Shown here piece after piece: positions 22,718 through 34,689 of a stretch of 64,000 nt of DNA. Numbering within the stretch: the stretch's first letter is position 1; each line of letters starts with the position of its first letter. The DNA is from Prostheceraeus crozeri. Lineage: Eukaryota > Platyhelminthes > Polycladida > Euryleptidae. A model generated the notes under the pieces. It worked only from the letters and a program-made list of their open reading frames with translations, was not told the origin of the DNA and made no database searches. The stretch lies in contig CAJQUW010016171.1 in NCBI GenBank assembly GCA_907163375.1, forward strand, positions 1-64,000. The letters are read 5' to 3'. Position numbers and translations under genes: made by a program.

Positions 22718-23764
22718 ATATATTGACTGATTAGCGTTCTGAAGCAATGACAAAACAAAACACATTACACGAATTTGCAAGAATTTAAGCTAATAGGAAA
22801 AACAATTATTTATTTAAAAACCTTTAGGAGGTATGACATACCGTTGTAATCTGCAGTGTGATTGATCTTAGGTTGATACTCTTTTATCATTAAAGCTGCT
22901 ACAACATTTAGATGATAATTACTGTTACCTTTATACCTTATGCGAAATTGATTACTTATATCATACGTACAATAATTACATGTATTGATGTGTTTGTAAA
23001 CTGCTGTATCTGTACTTCTATGCTCTTCGATCCTTTGCTGGAGTCTTCGTTTGGTTTTGCCAATATATCGGCTGCTAGGATCACCCAAGCATGTGAATTC
23101 ATAGACCACACAAGACTTCAGCAAAGGTCCCGATTTGCATTTCAAAGAGAAATATGATTTTACTTTCGTAGTGTTGAATACAATCTTAGAGTTGATACCG
23201 TATCTTTTGTATATTTTCATCAAATTATTCCGTAATGTACGCGATGGTTGACCAATATACGGTAGTACTGTATAGTTTACATGTGCATCTGCTGTACTCG
23301 TACATGTATCATTGTGCCCGTTGGAAATCACTGTATTCTTTTTGTTAAGAAAGTTACGTACGATTTTTTCTACTGTACTCCGTGGGTAGCCGTTTTTCTG
23401 AAAAATACTAGTCATGTTTTTTACTTCGTTATGAAACATTTCCCAGCAGTTTGATACTGTATATGCTCGATGTAACATCCCATTAATAAGTCCAACTTTC
23501 CATTGCTTAGGGCAAACGGTAAATGTCTTTACGGTAAATGGAAGTTTGTAAAGTATCTTCGGTGTTAATGAATACATCTAGGAAAGGTAACTTGTCGTTG
23601 CCCACTGGTGAATTTTAGGTTAGGATGTTGTCTGTTTAGGTACTCATGGAAATTGTGAATTTTGTCTACGTTATCAAATACGCATATGCAGTCATCTACA
23701 TATCTGGAGTAGAACATGGGCGAGAATTGTTCTCCCATCCAACCTTGTTCTAATTCTGCTACTT

Positions 23765-23767
<3 letters not shown>
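22718..23767 (-). pseudogene. Penelope-like element fragment, YIGKTKRR type
   Basis: Minus-strand reading starts in the RT just before motif C (SPMFYSRYVDDCICVF, about 23720-23670), continues through the thumb and linker, and ends with the GIY-YIG nuclease in an open frame 23577-22810: CLGDPSSRYIGKTKRRLQQR, then EEH and NTCNYC. It is the same family as the inverted pair at 4.5-7.4 kb, but a separate, diverged copy. It is 5' truncated and broken about once. (TA)n tracts touch it on both sides. Confidence 0.85.

Positions 23768-23844
<77 letters not shown>
23768..23844. repeat. (TA)n microsatellite
   Basis: About 77 bases of uninterrupted TA between two Penelope pieces. Confidence 0.97.
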
Positions 23845-24273
<429 letters not shown>

Positions 24274-24341
24274 CAAATGATAAAGCCCAAATGGGAAATG
24301 ATAAAACGAAATTATATCCCACAAGAAAATCAAAAGCAAAA

Positions 24342-24393
24342 GTTTGCTATTGCCAATCGATTTCGGCCGCTACGGCGGCTTTTCAAGGCAAAC
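24342..24393 (-). ncRNA. Hammerhead-like ribozyme fold with altered core
   Basis: On the minus strand, stem I TTGCC pairs with GGCAA. The core reads TTGAAAA, stem II is GCCGC/GCGGC with loop CGTA, then one base and GAAA. The stem III hexamer ATCGAT is self-complementary, followed by T at the position of the cleavage base. Core positions 3 and 8 are U and A rather than C and G. It lies in the 3' tail of the Penelope-like element. Confidence 0.5.
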
Positions 24394-24454
24394 TGATATA
24401 TTGAACAAAATTTGCATAAAAATGTAGATATCAAAATAATTTAAGTAAAAGACA

Positions 24455-25690
24455 TTAAGAAGCATTTAGGGACGGATGGAAAGCACGAATAAACATAGCT
24501 TCTTTAAATTCTCTGTCCAAGCGATTTGCACTTGGAGGCAACTGATAAAATGGCATGGCTTTGAAGCTGCCCCCACAACTAGATATATGGCGGCTTACCT
24601 TGAGAGAAGTGTATATCACATTATGGATTTGTTGTCTGTGAACTGTCATTCGATGTCTAAATGTATCCCCAGATTGTCCAATATAGAACTGCTTACAGTT
24701 ATCGCAAATTAACTTATATATGATGTTAGACGAGTGACAGTCCAAATTGCATCGCAAACGAAAGATCTTAATACCATTGTTTGTTTGGAACTCAACCTGA
24801 CTGCTCTCTACGATCACTTCGCAGCCCTTACATCGAGGTTGTCCACAACGAGTTACTCCGTGAATTGTCCTCCGGTTATTATTTGAGAGTAAAACTTGCA
24901 ATGATCTGGGTTGCTTGTATGATTTAATGAAGCTACAATCACGAAAAGAGTCTAAAAGGTGCAGCGCATTTGAGACCGGGCGTATCACCTTGGTGTAAAT
25001 ATCAGGATTACTTTCATTGTATTCATGTATAAATGGGAATATAATTTTCTGTTCTTGTTCAGTGTTAAATTGAGAGTTTTCAAAGTTCGCCTTCACAATT
25101 GCATCGTTTATTAATTGCGTTGGGTAGTTCAGTGTTTTTAATTTTTCCCTTAATTCTGAAAAGCGGTGTTCTCTCATGCGTTTATCAGGAACAATTAGTC
25201 GTATTCTTCGAGCCAAATTATAAGGGATATTTCTTAGGACGTGTCGAGGATGAGCAGAGTTAAATGGGACATGATTCATTGTATCTGTCTGCCTACGATT
25301 TAAGTCAGTGCTAACTTTTCCATCCATTTTATTTATATGGATCATAACGTCCAGAAAATGTAAAGATTCGTTGTCAGTCTCTCTTGTAAATTTGATCGCT
25401 GGATGCAAGTTATTAATGATATTATGAAATGATTCAATACTCCCATAACTATTTTCCCAAATAATCCAACAGTCATCTAGATACCTCTTCCAGTTGCTTA
25501 TTATGTGTTCACTTGAAAAGGGGAATACTTCTCTAACACTTCTGTACATGGCATCTTCAAGGTAGGCCATTACGAGTGTGGCATAAGTGGGCGCCACCTT
25601 CGTGCCCATCGCCGTTCCAGAAATTTGCATGTAATAAACGTCTTCAAATGTAAATATGTTATTCTCCAGAACCAAGCGGATACCTTCCAT
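24455..25690 (-). CDS. Penelope-like protein: RT motifs B-C, linker and GIY-YIG nuclease
   Basis: The 411-residue open frame begins within the reverse transcriptase and so lacks the N-terminal half and motif A. It shows motif B ISGTAMGTKVAPTYATLVM, motif C WKRYLDDCWIIW, the block NSAHPRHVLRNIP, a zinc-binding-like CGQPRCKGC, and the GIY-YIG nuclease with IIYKLICDNCKQFYIGQSGD. The order RT then nuclease is the classical one. The frame is clean over its length, so the copy is fairly young, but truncation leaves it unable to act alone. Confidence 0.85.
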   Translation of the reverse strand: MEGIRLVLENNIFTFEDVYYMQISGTAMGTKVAPTYATLVMAYLEDAMYRSVREVFPFSSEHIISNWKRYLDDCWIIWENSYGSIESFHNIINNLHPAIKFTRETDNESLHFLDVMIHINKMDGKVSTDLNRRQTDTMNHVPFNSAHPRHVLRNIPYNLARRIRLIVPDKRMREHRFSELREKLKTLNYPTQLINDAIVKANFENSQFNTEQEQKIIFPFIHEYNESNPDIYTKVIRPVSNALHLLDSFRDCSFIKSYKQPRSLQVLLSNNNRRTIHGVTRCGQPRCKGCEVIVESSQVEFQTNNGIKIFRLRCNLDCHSSNIIYKLICDNCKQFYIGQSGDTFRHRMTVHRQQIHNVIYTSLKVSRHISSCGGSFKAMPFYQLPPSANRLDREFKEAMFIRAFHPSLNAS

Positions 25691-25745
25691 GATAAACGAC
25701 TTCTGAAATCTAGTGGGGAATATATACTCGTATATGACAAAATTA

Positions 25746-26480
25746 ATTGTGTATTGATTTTTAACATTTCATCATGTTTCTTTGGCTAATTTAGTTCGAT
25801 TAAGTATATTTGCCATAGACAATACATAATCAGAATTCAAAAGTTATTCTAGAAAAAATGTTAAATTACACGAACATGTCGAGCGTCCTATATATAGGAC
25901 AGACTTGAACTTGTATCTTTAATCTATCCCAATGGATCTTTATTTTTATAGTTGGATTCCACTATTTGACTCTAAAGGGCACACCAAAAGAAAGATTGAT
26001 TTTTTTCACGAGTGGTTCTCAGTCCCTGCGGTTTAAGGTTAAGCATATTTTCTACTCACATGCAAAATTTTATGCAGATCAGACAAGTACTTTTTGCATG
26101 AGAGACGATCACGTGAAGTGTAGCGAAGTCTGCAGCTTGATCTGACTTCGTCTGCTCGACGCATTATTCTTACTCGTGTGTGCATTGGTCTCTCTCTCCC
26201 TCTCATCCACTGCCATTTGAAATTTTCCCACGGTCACTACTTTGCCATACCTTTTTAAGAAGCATATTAATGTAAGGGATGTGGCTTGGTCATCATCGCT
26301 TCACGAGTTGTCAGGAAATGACTTTGTTGACCTCAAGTGCTTTCTGCTCAGACGATGAAGTCACTGACAATTCATATTAAGCTTCCAGCATCGCTGCACT
26401 TCAAGTTATCGCTCTTAATTCAAAAAGTGCATCTCTGATTTGCTTAAAATTTGGTATGTGGCTAGAGAATATCCTCACTT
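25746..26480. other. No gene; dispersed repeat sequence
   Basis: A perfect 16-base palindrome GTCCTATATATAGGAC lies near 25888-25903. The remainder reads as unique or old repeat DNA leading into the interspersed repeat at 26485. Confidence 0.4.
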
Positions 26481-26484
26481 ACGT

Positions 26485-26572
26485 GTGCTTAAAGTTTTGT
26501 GACGATTGATTCATTTTTGCAGATTTTAGACAAATTTGAAAACGTAGGGGGAGATAACCCATAAGTACCGTC
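26485..26572 (+). repeat. Interspersed repeat, copy 2
   Basis: Matches the reverse complement of 18900-19012; it ends GGGGGAGATAACCCATAAG. Confidence 0.7.
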
Positions 26573-26611
26573 CTCCCAAAGCCGGTTAAAGTAGACTTAC
26601 CAGACGTCCCG

Positions 26612-26690
26612 GTTTGAGAGGGACAGTCCCAGTTTCACTGGTATGTCCCGTGGTCCCAGCCGGTTGTTACTATTGTCCCGGTCAGTTTTT
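26612..26690. repeat. GTCCCGGT-rich short repeats
   Basis: Five to six degenerate copies of GTCCCGGT/GTCCCAGT in both orientations within 80 bases. They may be the terminal part of an old DNA transposon; no inverted partner was found. Confidence 0.4.
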
Positions 26691-26699
26691 CATGAAATG

Positions 26700-27925
26700 A
26701 AATACTGTAAATTTAGATTTTCTATCTGAATTCACCTTATTATTGTGCTAAATATTCAATTTTGATGTATCAAATGTATAATATTTTTATATATCAAATT
26801 TAGTATTGATTTGAGTTGCAGAGAATTCCACTACAAAATTGAAAACAATAACTCTTTTCTGAGAAAAGTACGATCCAACAAAAAACACACTTCAAACAAA
26901 TTAATTGAAACAACAGTTATGTGTCATTATGTGAGTTGTACTTTTGAGAGAACAGCACTGAAGTTACTTGCTTGTAACTTGCGAAGTAGGTAGCGATGAA
27001 AGTTTTTGATGAAAACTGATGCCTTCAGTAACAAGGTTGGTGTTACAATGCGGATGGGGTAACCCCCACAGCGGCAATAGAAGCCCTGTCGCTGCGTCGC
27101 TTCTGACAGTAGATTCGACTTACTTCGTCATGAGGAACCTCGGCCCCGTAATAGGTATAATAAGCCTGCCTGGGTGTTCCTCTTTGGTGGGAATGCGGAA
27201 GATATCCGCTAACAAAGCTTCGTAATTTTTTTCCATCTTTGGACATCAAAGCAGTAAAATCAAGACAAATCTGTAGAATACAGTAGGAAATATGCCTACA
27301 AATAGCAAGAAGTGCAAATAAACTAATATACATTGTTATAAATACAGCATGTAATTGCAAATAGGCACGTGGGGAATGTAATCAGACCTTTTAACTACAT
27401 GTAGTTTGCACTTTTTACTTTTTGTAGGACTATTTGATACTGTATTCTATTTACTTTATCTGCATACAATCTTCTATGAGTATGCCTTTTCACATAAACA
27501 ATTTAAAGAGGTTTTAAAGAATTTAGCGGACATCGTGGAATAATTAAGAAATCTATAAGGCCAAAAAGCCCTTCTTCCTAAAGATTATATAAAGAACTAT
27601 AAGATTCATTAAAAAACTATGAAGGAGAATCCTTTTATATTTAACTTTACATAATCTCGCGGAAGAATTGCTTTGAAGTTATACCGATTTATATACACGA
27701 ACTTGTACTTCCATGGGTCTGTTAGACCATGGCAATACAGAATTAGATTGTTCTCATTACATCTACATATAATTTGCTATTTCATACTTAGCACTATCCG
27801 AACGCTTTGATTATTCGATAAACATGTGTAAGCATTAACACGGTATCTACAGTATAGGCCTGTTGAACGAATACTTCTTGGGAGTTTTTACGTCCATTAC
27901 AAATGCTATCTGCTTCTATTGCAGT
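26700..27925. other. No gene recognised
   Basis: AT-rich DNA with no supported coding region. A minus frame at 27043-27240 has protein-like composition, but I recognise nothing in it. Confidence 0.35.
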
Positions 27926-30900
27926 CCTGTTTTCCGCGAATTGGTGTTGGATGTCGCGATGGAATGCATTGTGTGCGCCGAGTGTGAAGGGAAAATAGTG
28001 AATTTCCCCCGCACTCCGAAGGTCGAAATCTGCAATTTAATTCGGAAAGCAGCAACACTTCAGGCTGATTGTACTAATGCTTATGACCGCTCTATCACCA
28101 GTGATAACTGGTCTTGGCATACTCGATGTTTGAGTAAAATCAAGGATACCTGTCCCAGGTAAGCGTCTGAGAAGTAGGCCCTATATGCCTATATCCTCTT
28201 CTAATCTTCAGGACGATTGTGCCATGTTTAGTACACTACAACGTCTCTACTCAATAAAAAGCCTCTTTTTTATTTTACAGGCATGAAGAAGACTAAAATA
28301 ACCGACTGAATGATTTAGAGGAAGACAAAGAAGAGACAGATATCGTGGAAGAATTGTCGATAGATCCAGTCCCCAAACAAACCCTTCGTGTTGCTCGACA
28401 GCCCTCATCGAGTTTATGGAAAATGCAAAGGAAAGATTCGAGGAAGGCATCGTTCTAAGTCTTGGGTACCTCAAAAATGATCAAGAGCACTTCGGTTTGA
28501 ATCGTATACGTCGGCGGATGAAAGAGCTTATTGCCACCATGATCCCTGAAGCAGAGTTTACCATGCCAACGAATCGCCGTGGAACTGAGATGGTCCATCT
28601 TGGGGAGGCCAGGCGCAAAGCAATGCTACCTGAAAATACCAAAGATAAATGGAAGATCCGAACTTTTCTGAACGCAGCCAAAATTCTTCGAAGTGGACAT
28701 TCGAAGAAGGTATGGATCACTTCTGTGTTCCTAAGCTCTTAGGATTGTTTACCTGCTGGCTGGTGGCGGGAAGTGGCAAACTGAATACGAGGACAAGAGA
28801 ACGAGCAGACTTAGTGGGGCAGGTGATAATGACTAACACACTAACAAAGAGACAGGCGAACAGCCTAACAAAATCAAGAGAGCCTCTAAGAGAAAGTCCT
28901 CTGTTAGTTGCAGCGAGTCTCTCTGTCCATCAGAATACACGTAGCCGCAACATGGTGGAGCTCCTTCATGGAATGGGTCTCTCAATCTCCTACATGCAAG
29001 TACTTCGACTGGAGGCTACACTAGCACACACTGTTTATGACAACGCTTTACACTTTAAAGAACGGAACGTACATACCTCGGCGCCTGGAACACGGTGCAC
29101 ATGTGCACTTTGCCGTGGACAACATCGATTTTCAAAAAGACACACTGGACGGTCGTAATACATTTCACGGGACCATAACTGTTGATTTTCAATCTGACAA
29201 AGCTAATGCACCCTCTCTAACAACTCTGAATATCAATGCCACTAAGAATGACAGTCTTCCAGCATCGATCTAAGTAGAACAGCGAATCATTATGGACAGG
29301 ACGTCCAAATGCTCTGCGATAAAGAAAACGAATGGAAGGAAAGATTCGCCACGAAATATGCCAGTTTGGTCAGCGATGAACATTCGGCGACAAGTCTTCC
29401 ACCTCTGTCGAAAGTCTGTACTCTGCCACTACTGGATTCGCCTGCTCCAGAATATTCTTCACTTTTTGCAATGATGCTTGAGATGGAAAAGGGACAAAGG
29501 ACACTAAACGGTGACGGTGCACCTGTTCTCGTAACTGCAGACATGGATTTCTTATACTCAAAGCTTTTGGAGATGAAGCTCGCACTGAAAAAGGTGTCCT
29601 GGATCATTAGGCTTGGAGACCTCCACGTGGTGCTTCGTTGTAAGCTTGGTGCTTCGTGTATGCTTCATTGTATCGGTGTGCATATCGAGGAAGGCGGACT
29701 TGACGAGGTTTGGTTTGGTCTGAATATGGCGTGTATGGCATATCAACGGTGAGGTACATCTCATGCGGGAATCACGTCAAGCGTGGTGTTGATGCACTTT
29801 TGATACTTGTCAGTGCTCTCTAGGCATTAAAATGGGGCTCCAAAATGCAAAATGATGAGGAAGCGCAAAGTATCTTGAATCTGAGCCTTATGGAAGCGAT
29901 GCAGGTCTGTGGTCCGAAACTAAGTGAGTTAATCTCAGATGAAGGTAGTCCCACGAATCGCTTCTGCATGACTTGCATCAAGATGGTCCTTATCATGCTG
30001 AATTACATCAGATCAGTTCGAACAGGTAACTGGCTCCTTCACCTTAAAACATTGCAGGATTTTGCTCTGCTCTTTTCTCCTTGAACCGAACAGCGTACGC
30101 GAGATTCGCTCCAGGGTAAATGTCTGAAATGATCGCATTGAAAGAAGACAAGGCAAGAGTTTGTAATTACCTGTCACAGAATTGGGTAGTTCGAAAAAAG
30201 TCATATTCCTTTTACCGCCATCGGATGTGATCACGCTCTGGAGCAGGAAAATCGATAAAACTGAAGAGAGTAGGCGGTCTGGTAGGCATCACTCGCCTGC
30301 CAAGCACATGAACAAAGTGGCTATTGATACTTGACGAACTCCGAGAAATCCAGGGATCAGTGTCTCAAGCTCTAGATCAACATCAACAAAGAAGCAGACA
30401 TCATCGGGACACTCCAGTGTCGACGATTGTGAACAGCTCAATGACAAAGAAGGTGGACGACTTCCTTAGTAGCTGCAATCTTATCACTCAAAATTCTATA
30501 TTCCTCACTACAATTTTGGCCCATGAAGTCGCTCCAACCGACGTGGCCGCAACCTTACTGACAGTCAATGAAAATGGTAAAGTTGCTCTCCAAAAGTACG
30601 CAGATGAAAGGATTGAATCAGGCTCTCGTAGTCCATGGGATGTTCCTCGTCGTCAACAATTGAAGACATTCAAGAACCTTTCAAAGAAAATGTCCGTAGA
30701 CGTCAATGGCAAGAAAGTGACTATTTCCAGTTCCGCAGACTTCATGAATCGCCTCCTACTGACATCACAAACTGATGCTAATCTGGACTTGAAGACTATC
30801 ATGGCCAACTACGAGCTGTCGCTTTACGCTTTAACTCTTTTCGACGAACAATGCGATGTCCGAACGACGACAAAAAGTGCTCTTCTCAAGGTCTTCCAGG

Positions 30901-31283
30901 AATTCCTCAATAGTCAGTCAGAGCAATCGCCACTGTCTTCAACGCCACATCGATGAGTTCTTGTCTTAGACGGAATGGCCGAACTCCATCAGTTTCCAGT
31001 TGCTGGAGCAAATAATTTCCGAGAATTATCAGAGTTGTTTCTGGATCACATCTCTAAGAAGTCTGCATAAAATGACGATGTAAATCCGGTGTTTGACAGG
31101 TATGACATCGGACAAACACTGAAAGATCGAACAAGGAAGTCGAGATCCAAGGGAAGCTGCGAGTTGGACATTCTCCCAGAAACAAAAATTCCAGCTGGAA
31201 CCTCGATGAGCAGAATCCTGTCAACTAACTCAAACAAGACTGCCTTTACGTCAATCATTACATCGATGATAACATCAATCTAG
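27926..31283 (+). pseudogene. Decayed gene of an uncharacterised multicopy protein family
   Basis: Successive pieces in changing frames follow the order of a large unnamed protein family I recall from cnidarian, mollusc and other invertebrate predictions. They are: an N-terminal cysteine region (CIVCAECEGKIV, 27964 on); a middle block LLVAASLSVHQNTRSRNMVE (28900-28960); FAVDNIDFQKDTLDG (29120-29155) with FHGTITVDFQ; VLVTADMDFLYSKLLEMK with WIIRLGDLHVV (29525-29630); GNWLLHLKTLQDFALLFS (30025-30080); and a C-terminal SELDGMAEL / VFDRYDIGQTLKDR part (30965-31115). A plausible intron, GTAAGC at 28160 to TTTTACAG at 28280, argues against a retrocopy. I count at least eight breaks. Host gene or transposon gene is undecided; no function is claimed. 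Confidence 0.6.
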
Positions 31284-31467
31284 TGGACTACTGAATGTGT
31301 CTGCTCTTGGCCGGACAAGATCACTTCTTCTTAGGGAATAGACGACTCTGCTTTCGCTTGCTGCCAATGTCTGATGATCGGTTGTAATCTTATTACAATC
31401 TGTGATACTTTGAGTTACATGCGATAAATATTGTTCATACAGTAAATATTGATTTCATTATCTATGC

Positions 31468-31487
31468 ATATATATATATATATATAT
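31468..31487. repeat. (TA)n microsatellite
   Basis: Short TA tract at the 3' end of the Penelope fragment at 31490-33130. Confidence 0.9.
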
Positions 31488-31489
31488 GA

Positions 31490-33130
31490 AAAAAGAAAAA
31501 ACCAGAGATCTTCAGTAAGTCGCCGACATGTTTCTGCCAAATGTGTTGGCTTCTCAAGGCGAAATGAAATGTATTGAATACAAAAATTCAAACTAATGAA
31601 AATATGGAAATCATGTACACATGGATTTCAATTAATGAAATCTGAACGTTAACTGCTTGAAGCATTTAGAGGAGGATGAAATTTCTTTATAAATGCTTTT
31701 ATTTTATACTCCCGATCCAATTTAGTTTTGCTCCCGAGCCAATGGACATTTTATAAAAGGGAGTTATAGAAAATTGCACAGAAATCTCGCTAGCACAATT
31801 TTTAATATGGTTTCTCACAGGGAGGAACGAATATCTTTGATCACGAATTTGTTGCCGATGGGCAGTAACTCTATGACGAAGGGTGTTGACCTATGTAAAA
31901 GCGATCACAGCCCTTGCAAGCGAGTTTGTAAATAAAATTTGAAGAATCACAGCTAATATTATGTTTGATTGTGAAGTGATTCACTATCCCGTTGACGTTG
32001 AAAGAGGTGGTGTTCCCTACTTCCACATAAGCACAACACTTACATCTAGGTTGGCCGCATTTTGTGACACCAATCAAAACAGCTCTCTTATTTATACGTA
32101 AAATTGACAGAAGAGATTTTGTTTGTCTCAAAGAGCTTTGAAATTTACAATCTTTAAACTTATTCGATGATTTTAAAGTGTTCGATAAGGGTAAAACAAT
32201 GTTATGATAGACTTTAGGATTATTAGGATTGAAAATGTGTACAAATGGGATGATTTTTTGTTCGTTATTCTCTATTCTAGTAGTGTATTTTACACTCTGT
32301 TTCGCTCTGGTAATCGCATTAACTACAAGCTGCGACGGGTATTTTAAGTTAATCAATTTTTCTTTTAGCTCGAGATAGCGAGTAACTTTATTTTGATTTT
32401 CAGACACAATTCTTTCAATTCTGTAGGCTAAAACAAATGGTATGTTTCTCATCATGTGCCTAGGGTGATTCGACGTAAACGGAATGTAACTGAAACTGTC
32501 AGTGAACTTATTATATATGTCGGTTTCTATAGTTTGCTTACGGGTATTCTTATACACCAAAACATCTAAAACGTTCAATACCTGGTCATTCTGTTGTACA
32601 GTGAAATTTATTGAAGGGTGCAGACTATTTATTAATTGATTAAATTGATTTAAGTTACCCTATTCCCTTTTGGGTCCAGGATGTGATGATTTCATCTGAT
32701 GCGTTGTTAGAATGAACTTCTTTGATTCTTGTATACATTTTAATTTCTATAAGCCCCATCACTAAATTTGCATATGTGGGGGCGACCCGAGTACCCATGG
32801 CTGTTCCTGAGAGCTGCAAGTAATAAGTATTTTCAAAGGTGAAGTAGTTGTTGCGTAAAATGAAATCAATACCTTGCATAATGAATCGGTGATCAAATCT
32901 TTGTGGCATAAGATCAGTGCATTTATCTAACCAAAATTCAATGGATTGTAGACCTAAGTCATGAGGTATTGAGGTGTAGAGCGATACTACATCATAAGTT
33001 ACGAAGCAGCAATTCTCTGAATATACTTTTGGCAGTTTTCCAAGGAAGTGAAATGTATCCTTACAGTAACTAGATAAATTTGCAAACAGTGGTTTGAGAA
33101 CTTCATCCAGAAAGACACCATGTTCCTTGT
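31490..33130 (-). pseudogene. Penelope-like element, same subfamily as 24.3-25.7 kb
   Basis: Minus-strand frames 33176-32655 and 32578-31871 give RT motif A TYDVVSLYTSIPHD, motif B LSGTAMGTRVAPTYANLVM, then TSNHPRHMMRNIPFVLAYRI, a CGQPRCKCC zinc-like block and the start of GIY-YIG (FIYKLACKGCDRFYIGQ). The catalytic YxDD box is not present and the nuclease is cut short, so the copy is dead, with about two breaks. It reaches further 5' than the copy at 24 kb. (TA)n tracts lie at both ends. Confidence 0.85.
31520..31562 (-). ncRNA. Hammerhead-like ribozyme fold with altered core
   Basis: On the minus strand: stem I TCGCC/GGCGA, core TTGAGAA, stem II GCCAA/TTGGC with loop CACAT, one extra A, GAAA, the self-complementary stem III hexamer ACATGT, then C at the cleavage position. 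Positions 3 and 8 are U and A in place of C and G. It sits in the 3' tail of the Penelope fragment, as at 24342-24393. Confidence 0.5.
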
Positions 33131-33282
33131 ATATATAATATATACGTGTATATATATATAAAAATGGGATGTTCAAAAATGGTCAGTTAATAAGTAAAAT
33201 AAAATCCAAATAGAAGTCAATCAAAACTAAGGAATTCTATTGGGATTTTATTTTACTTATCTATATATATATATATATATAA
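33131..33282. repeat. (TA)n tracts between two opposed Penelope elements
   Basis: TA-rich tracts at 33131-33162 and 33261-33282 enclose about 100 bases in which a TTTTACTTAT word and its inverse recur (33190-33260). The minus-strand element ends at the first and the plus-strand element begins after the second. Confidence 0.8.
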
Positions 33283-33321
33283 TATGATGGCGCGGAGGTT
33301 TGTGAGCTGGTCGGTTTATTC

Positions 33322-34458
33322 TTGCTACATTTGGTATCCCAAGAGTTTGACATTAACTGTGTTGGTCTTTATCGTGATGACGGTTTAGCGTTTCTTCGAA
33401 ATATAACTGCGCGCCGTGCCGATATTATCAGGAAAAGATTTCATGAGATCTTCCAGGATCATGGACTACAATTGGATGTTTCATGCAACCTCAAGATTGT
33501 AAACTACCTGGATGTAACATTCAACTTAAACAATGGGACTTATAAGCCTTACCGTAAGCCAGACCAAAATGTGACTTACATCAATGCCAAATCGAACCAT
33601 CCAAAGAACATCATCAACGAAGTGCCTAACATTGTGGAAAAGAGATTATCGGAGCTATCATCGGACGAAAGTATATTCAAAGAATCGTCTGCATATTATC
33701 AAGATGTTTTGAACCGAAATGGATATGCACACCAACTTGTATATCAAAAGAAGCCAAGCGCAGATGTGACAAGGCAGAAGAAGAAAAGGAAGCGGGCCAT
33801 TATTTGGTTTAATCCGCCCTTTAGTAAGAATGTTGCAACGAACATCGGCAGACATTTTTTGACTCTCATTGGTAAGCATTTCTCACCGGGTCACAAATTC
33901 TCAAAGATTTTTAACCGGAATACTTTGAAGCTGAGTTACAGCTCCATGCCCAATGTAAAGAGGATAATAAATGGTCACAACAAAAGTGTTTTGCAGAAAG
34001 GAGAAGTCAAAAAGAAAACTTGCAATTGTACAAATAAAGAAAATTGTCCTCTCGGAAACGAGTGCCTGTCAGATAACATCGTGTACTCAGCGGTAATAGC
34101 ATGTGAAGATCCGAATTATACTGAAAGAGAATACATCGGGATAAGTGAAGGCAGTTTCAAATTGAGGTACGCAAATCATAAGAAATCGTTCAACCATGCA
34201 AAGTATAAAAATGAAACGCAATTATCCAAAGAATACTGGAAGCTCAAGGAAAGAAACAATACCCCAAAAATTACTTGGAAAATCGTCAAAAAATGTAAAC
34301 CCTACAGGCCAGGACATTCGAAGTGTTATTTATGTTCTTATGAAAAGTACTACATTTTGAGAAGCAGAGACAAAAATCTTCTTAACAGCAGAAGTGAACT
34401 GGTGTCAAAGTGTAGGCACAAAAACAAATATTTGCTTTGCAACTTCAGAATGACGTGA
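33322..34458 (+). CDS. Penelope-like protein: RT motif C, linker and GIY-YIG nuclease
   Basis: The 378-residue open frame (open upstream to about 33285) begins just before RT motif C, here GLYRDDGLAF. It continues with the thumb (IVNYLDVTFNLNNGTY, PYRKPDQNVTYIN), a basic linker, a cysteine cluster CNCTNKENCPLGNECL, and a C-terminal GIY-YIG nuclease (IVYSAVIAC, YIGISEGSFKLRYANHKKSF, ETQLSKEYWKLK). Family members use the nuclease to nick the target and prime reverse transcription. Motifs A and B are lost by truncation; the remaining frame is intact, which suggests a recent insertion. Confidence 0.85.
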   Translation: MLHLVSQEFDINCVGLYRDDGLAFLRNITARRADIIRKRFHEIFQDHGLQLDVSCNLKIVNYLDVTFNLNNGTYKPYRKPDQNVTYINAKSNHPKNIINEVPNIVEKRLSELSSDESIFKESSAYYQDVLNRNGYAHQLVYQKKPSADVTRQKKKRKRAIIWFNPPFSKNVATNIGRHFLTLIGKHFSPGHKFSKIFNRNTLKLSYSSMPNVKRIINGHNKSVLQKGEVKKKTCNCTNKENCPLGNECLSDNIVYSAVIACEDPNYTEREYIGISEGSFKLRYANHKKSFNHAKYKNETQLSKEYWKLKERNNTPKITWKIVKKCKPYRPGHSKCYLCSYEKYYILRSRDKNLLNSRSELVSKCRHKNKYLLCNFRMT

Positions 34459-34578
34459 TGCACAGTGCATGCTTTAAGTACATTTCATAGCTTTCTATCT
34501 TTCCTTACTTTAATTTGATTGATGTACTCTGATTAATGTTATCGGTATTGCTGCAAGAATTTTGGCTGTATGAAATTC

Positions 34579-34628
34579 ATTCGGCTGATGATTGTGTCAA
34601 TAGACGCATGAAACTCGGAGTACCGAAT
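34579..34628 (+). ncRNA. Hammerhead ribozyme with complete conserved core
   Basis: Stem I is ATTCGG (34579-34584) with CCGAAT (34623-34628), six perfect pairs. The core CTGATGA is at 34585-34591. Stem II spans 34592-34609, six pairs with loop AATA and a U-U mismatch at its base. GAAA is at 34610-34613. Stem III is ACT/AGT with loop CGG, and the predicted cleavage follows A34622 after U34621. All canonical core bases are present. Hammerheads are known from Penelope-like elements, where they are thought to process the element RNA; this one lies 120 bases past the stop codon. Confidence 0.85.
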
Positions 34629-34660
34629 TGGATGGTTTTTCTTCATAAAACTAATTCGAT

Positions 34661-34689
34661 TATATATATATATATAATATATATATATA
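34661..34689. repeat. (TA)n tract, Penelope 3' boundary and Tc1 target
   Basis: TA tract ending the Penelope tail; its last TA (34688-34689) is the left target duplication of the Tc1-like element. Confidence 0.9.

Larger units (their letters stand above)
33283..34660 (+). mobile_element. Penelope-like element, YRDD type, with hammerhead in its tail
   Basis: A 5'-truncated plus-strand copy bounded by (TA)n on both sides (33261-33282 and 34661-34689). It carries one open frame, a 120-bp spacer and a well-formed hammerhead ribozyme. The family matches the old relics at 391-902 and 57936-58494. Confidence 0.85.

Noticed and set aside
27043-27360. 105-codon minus frame as a gene
   Set aside because: Part of it reads like a protein, but no recognisable motif or homologous copy in the window was found.
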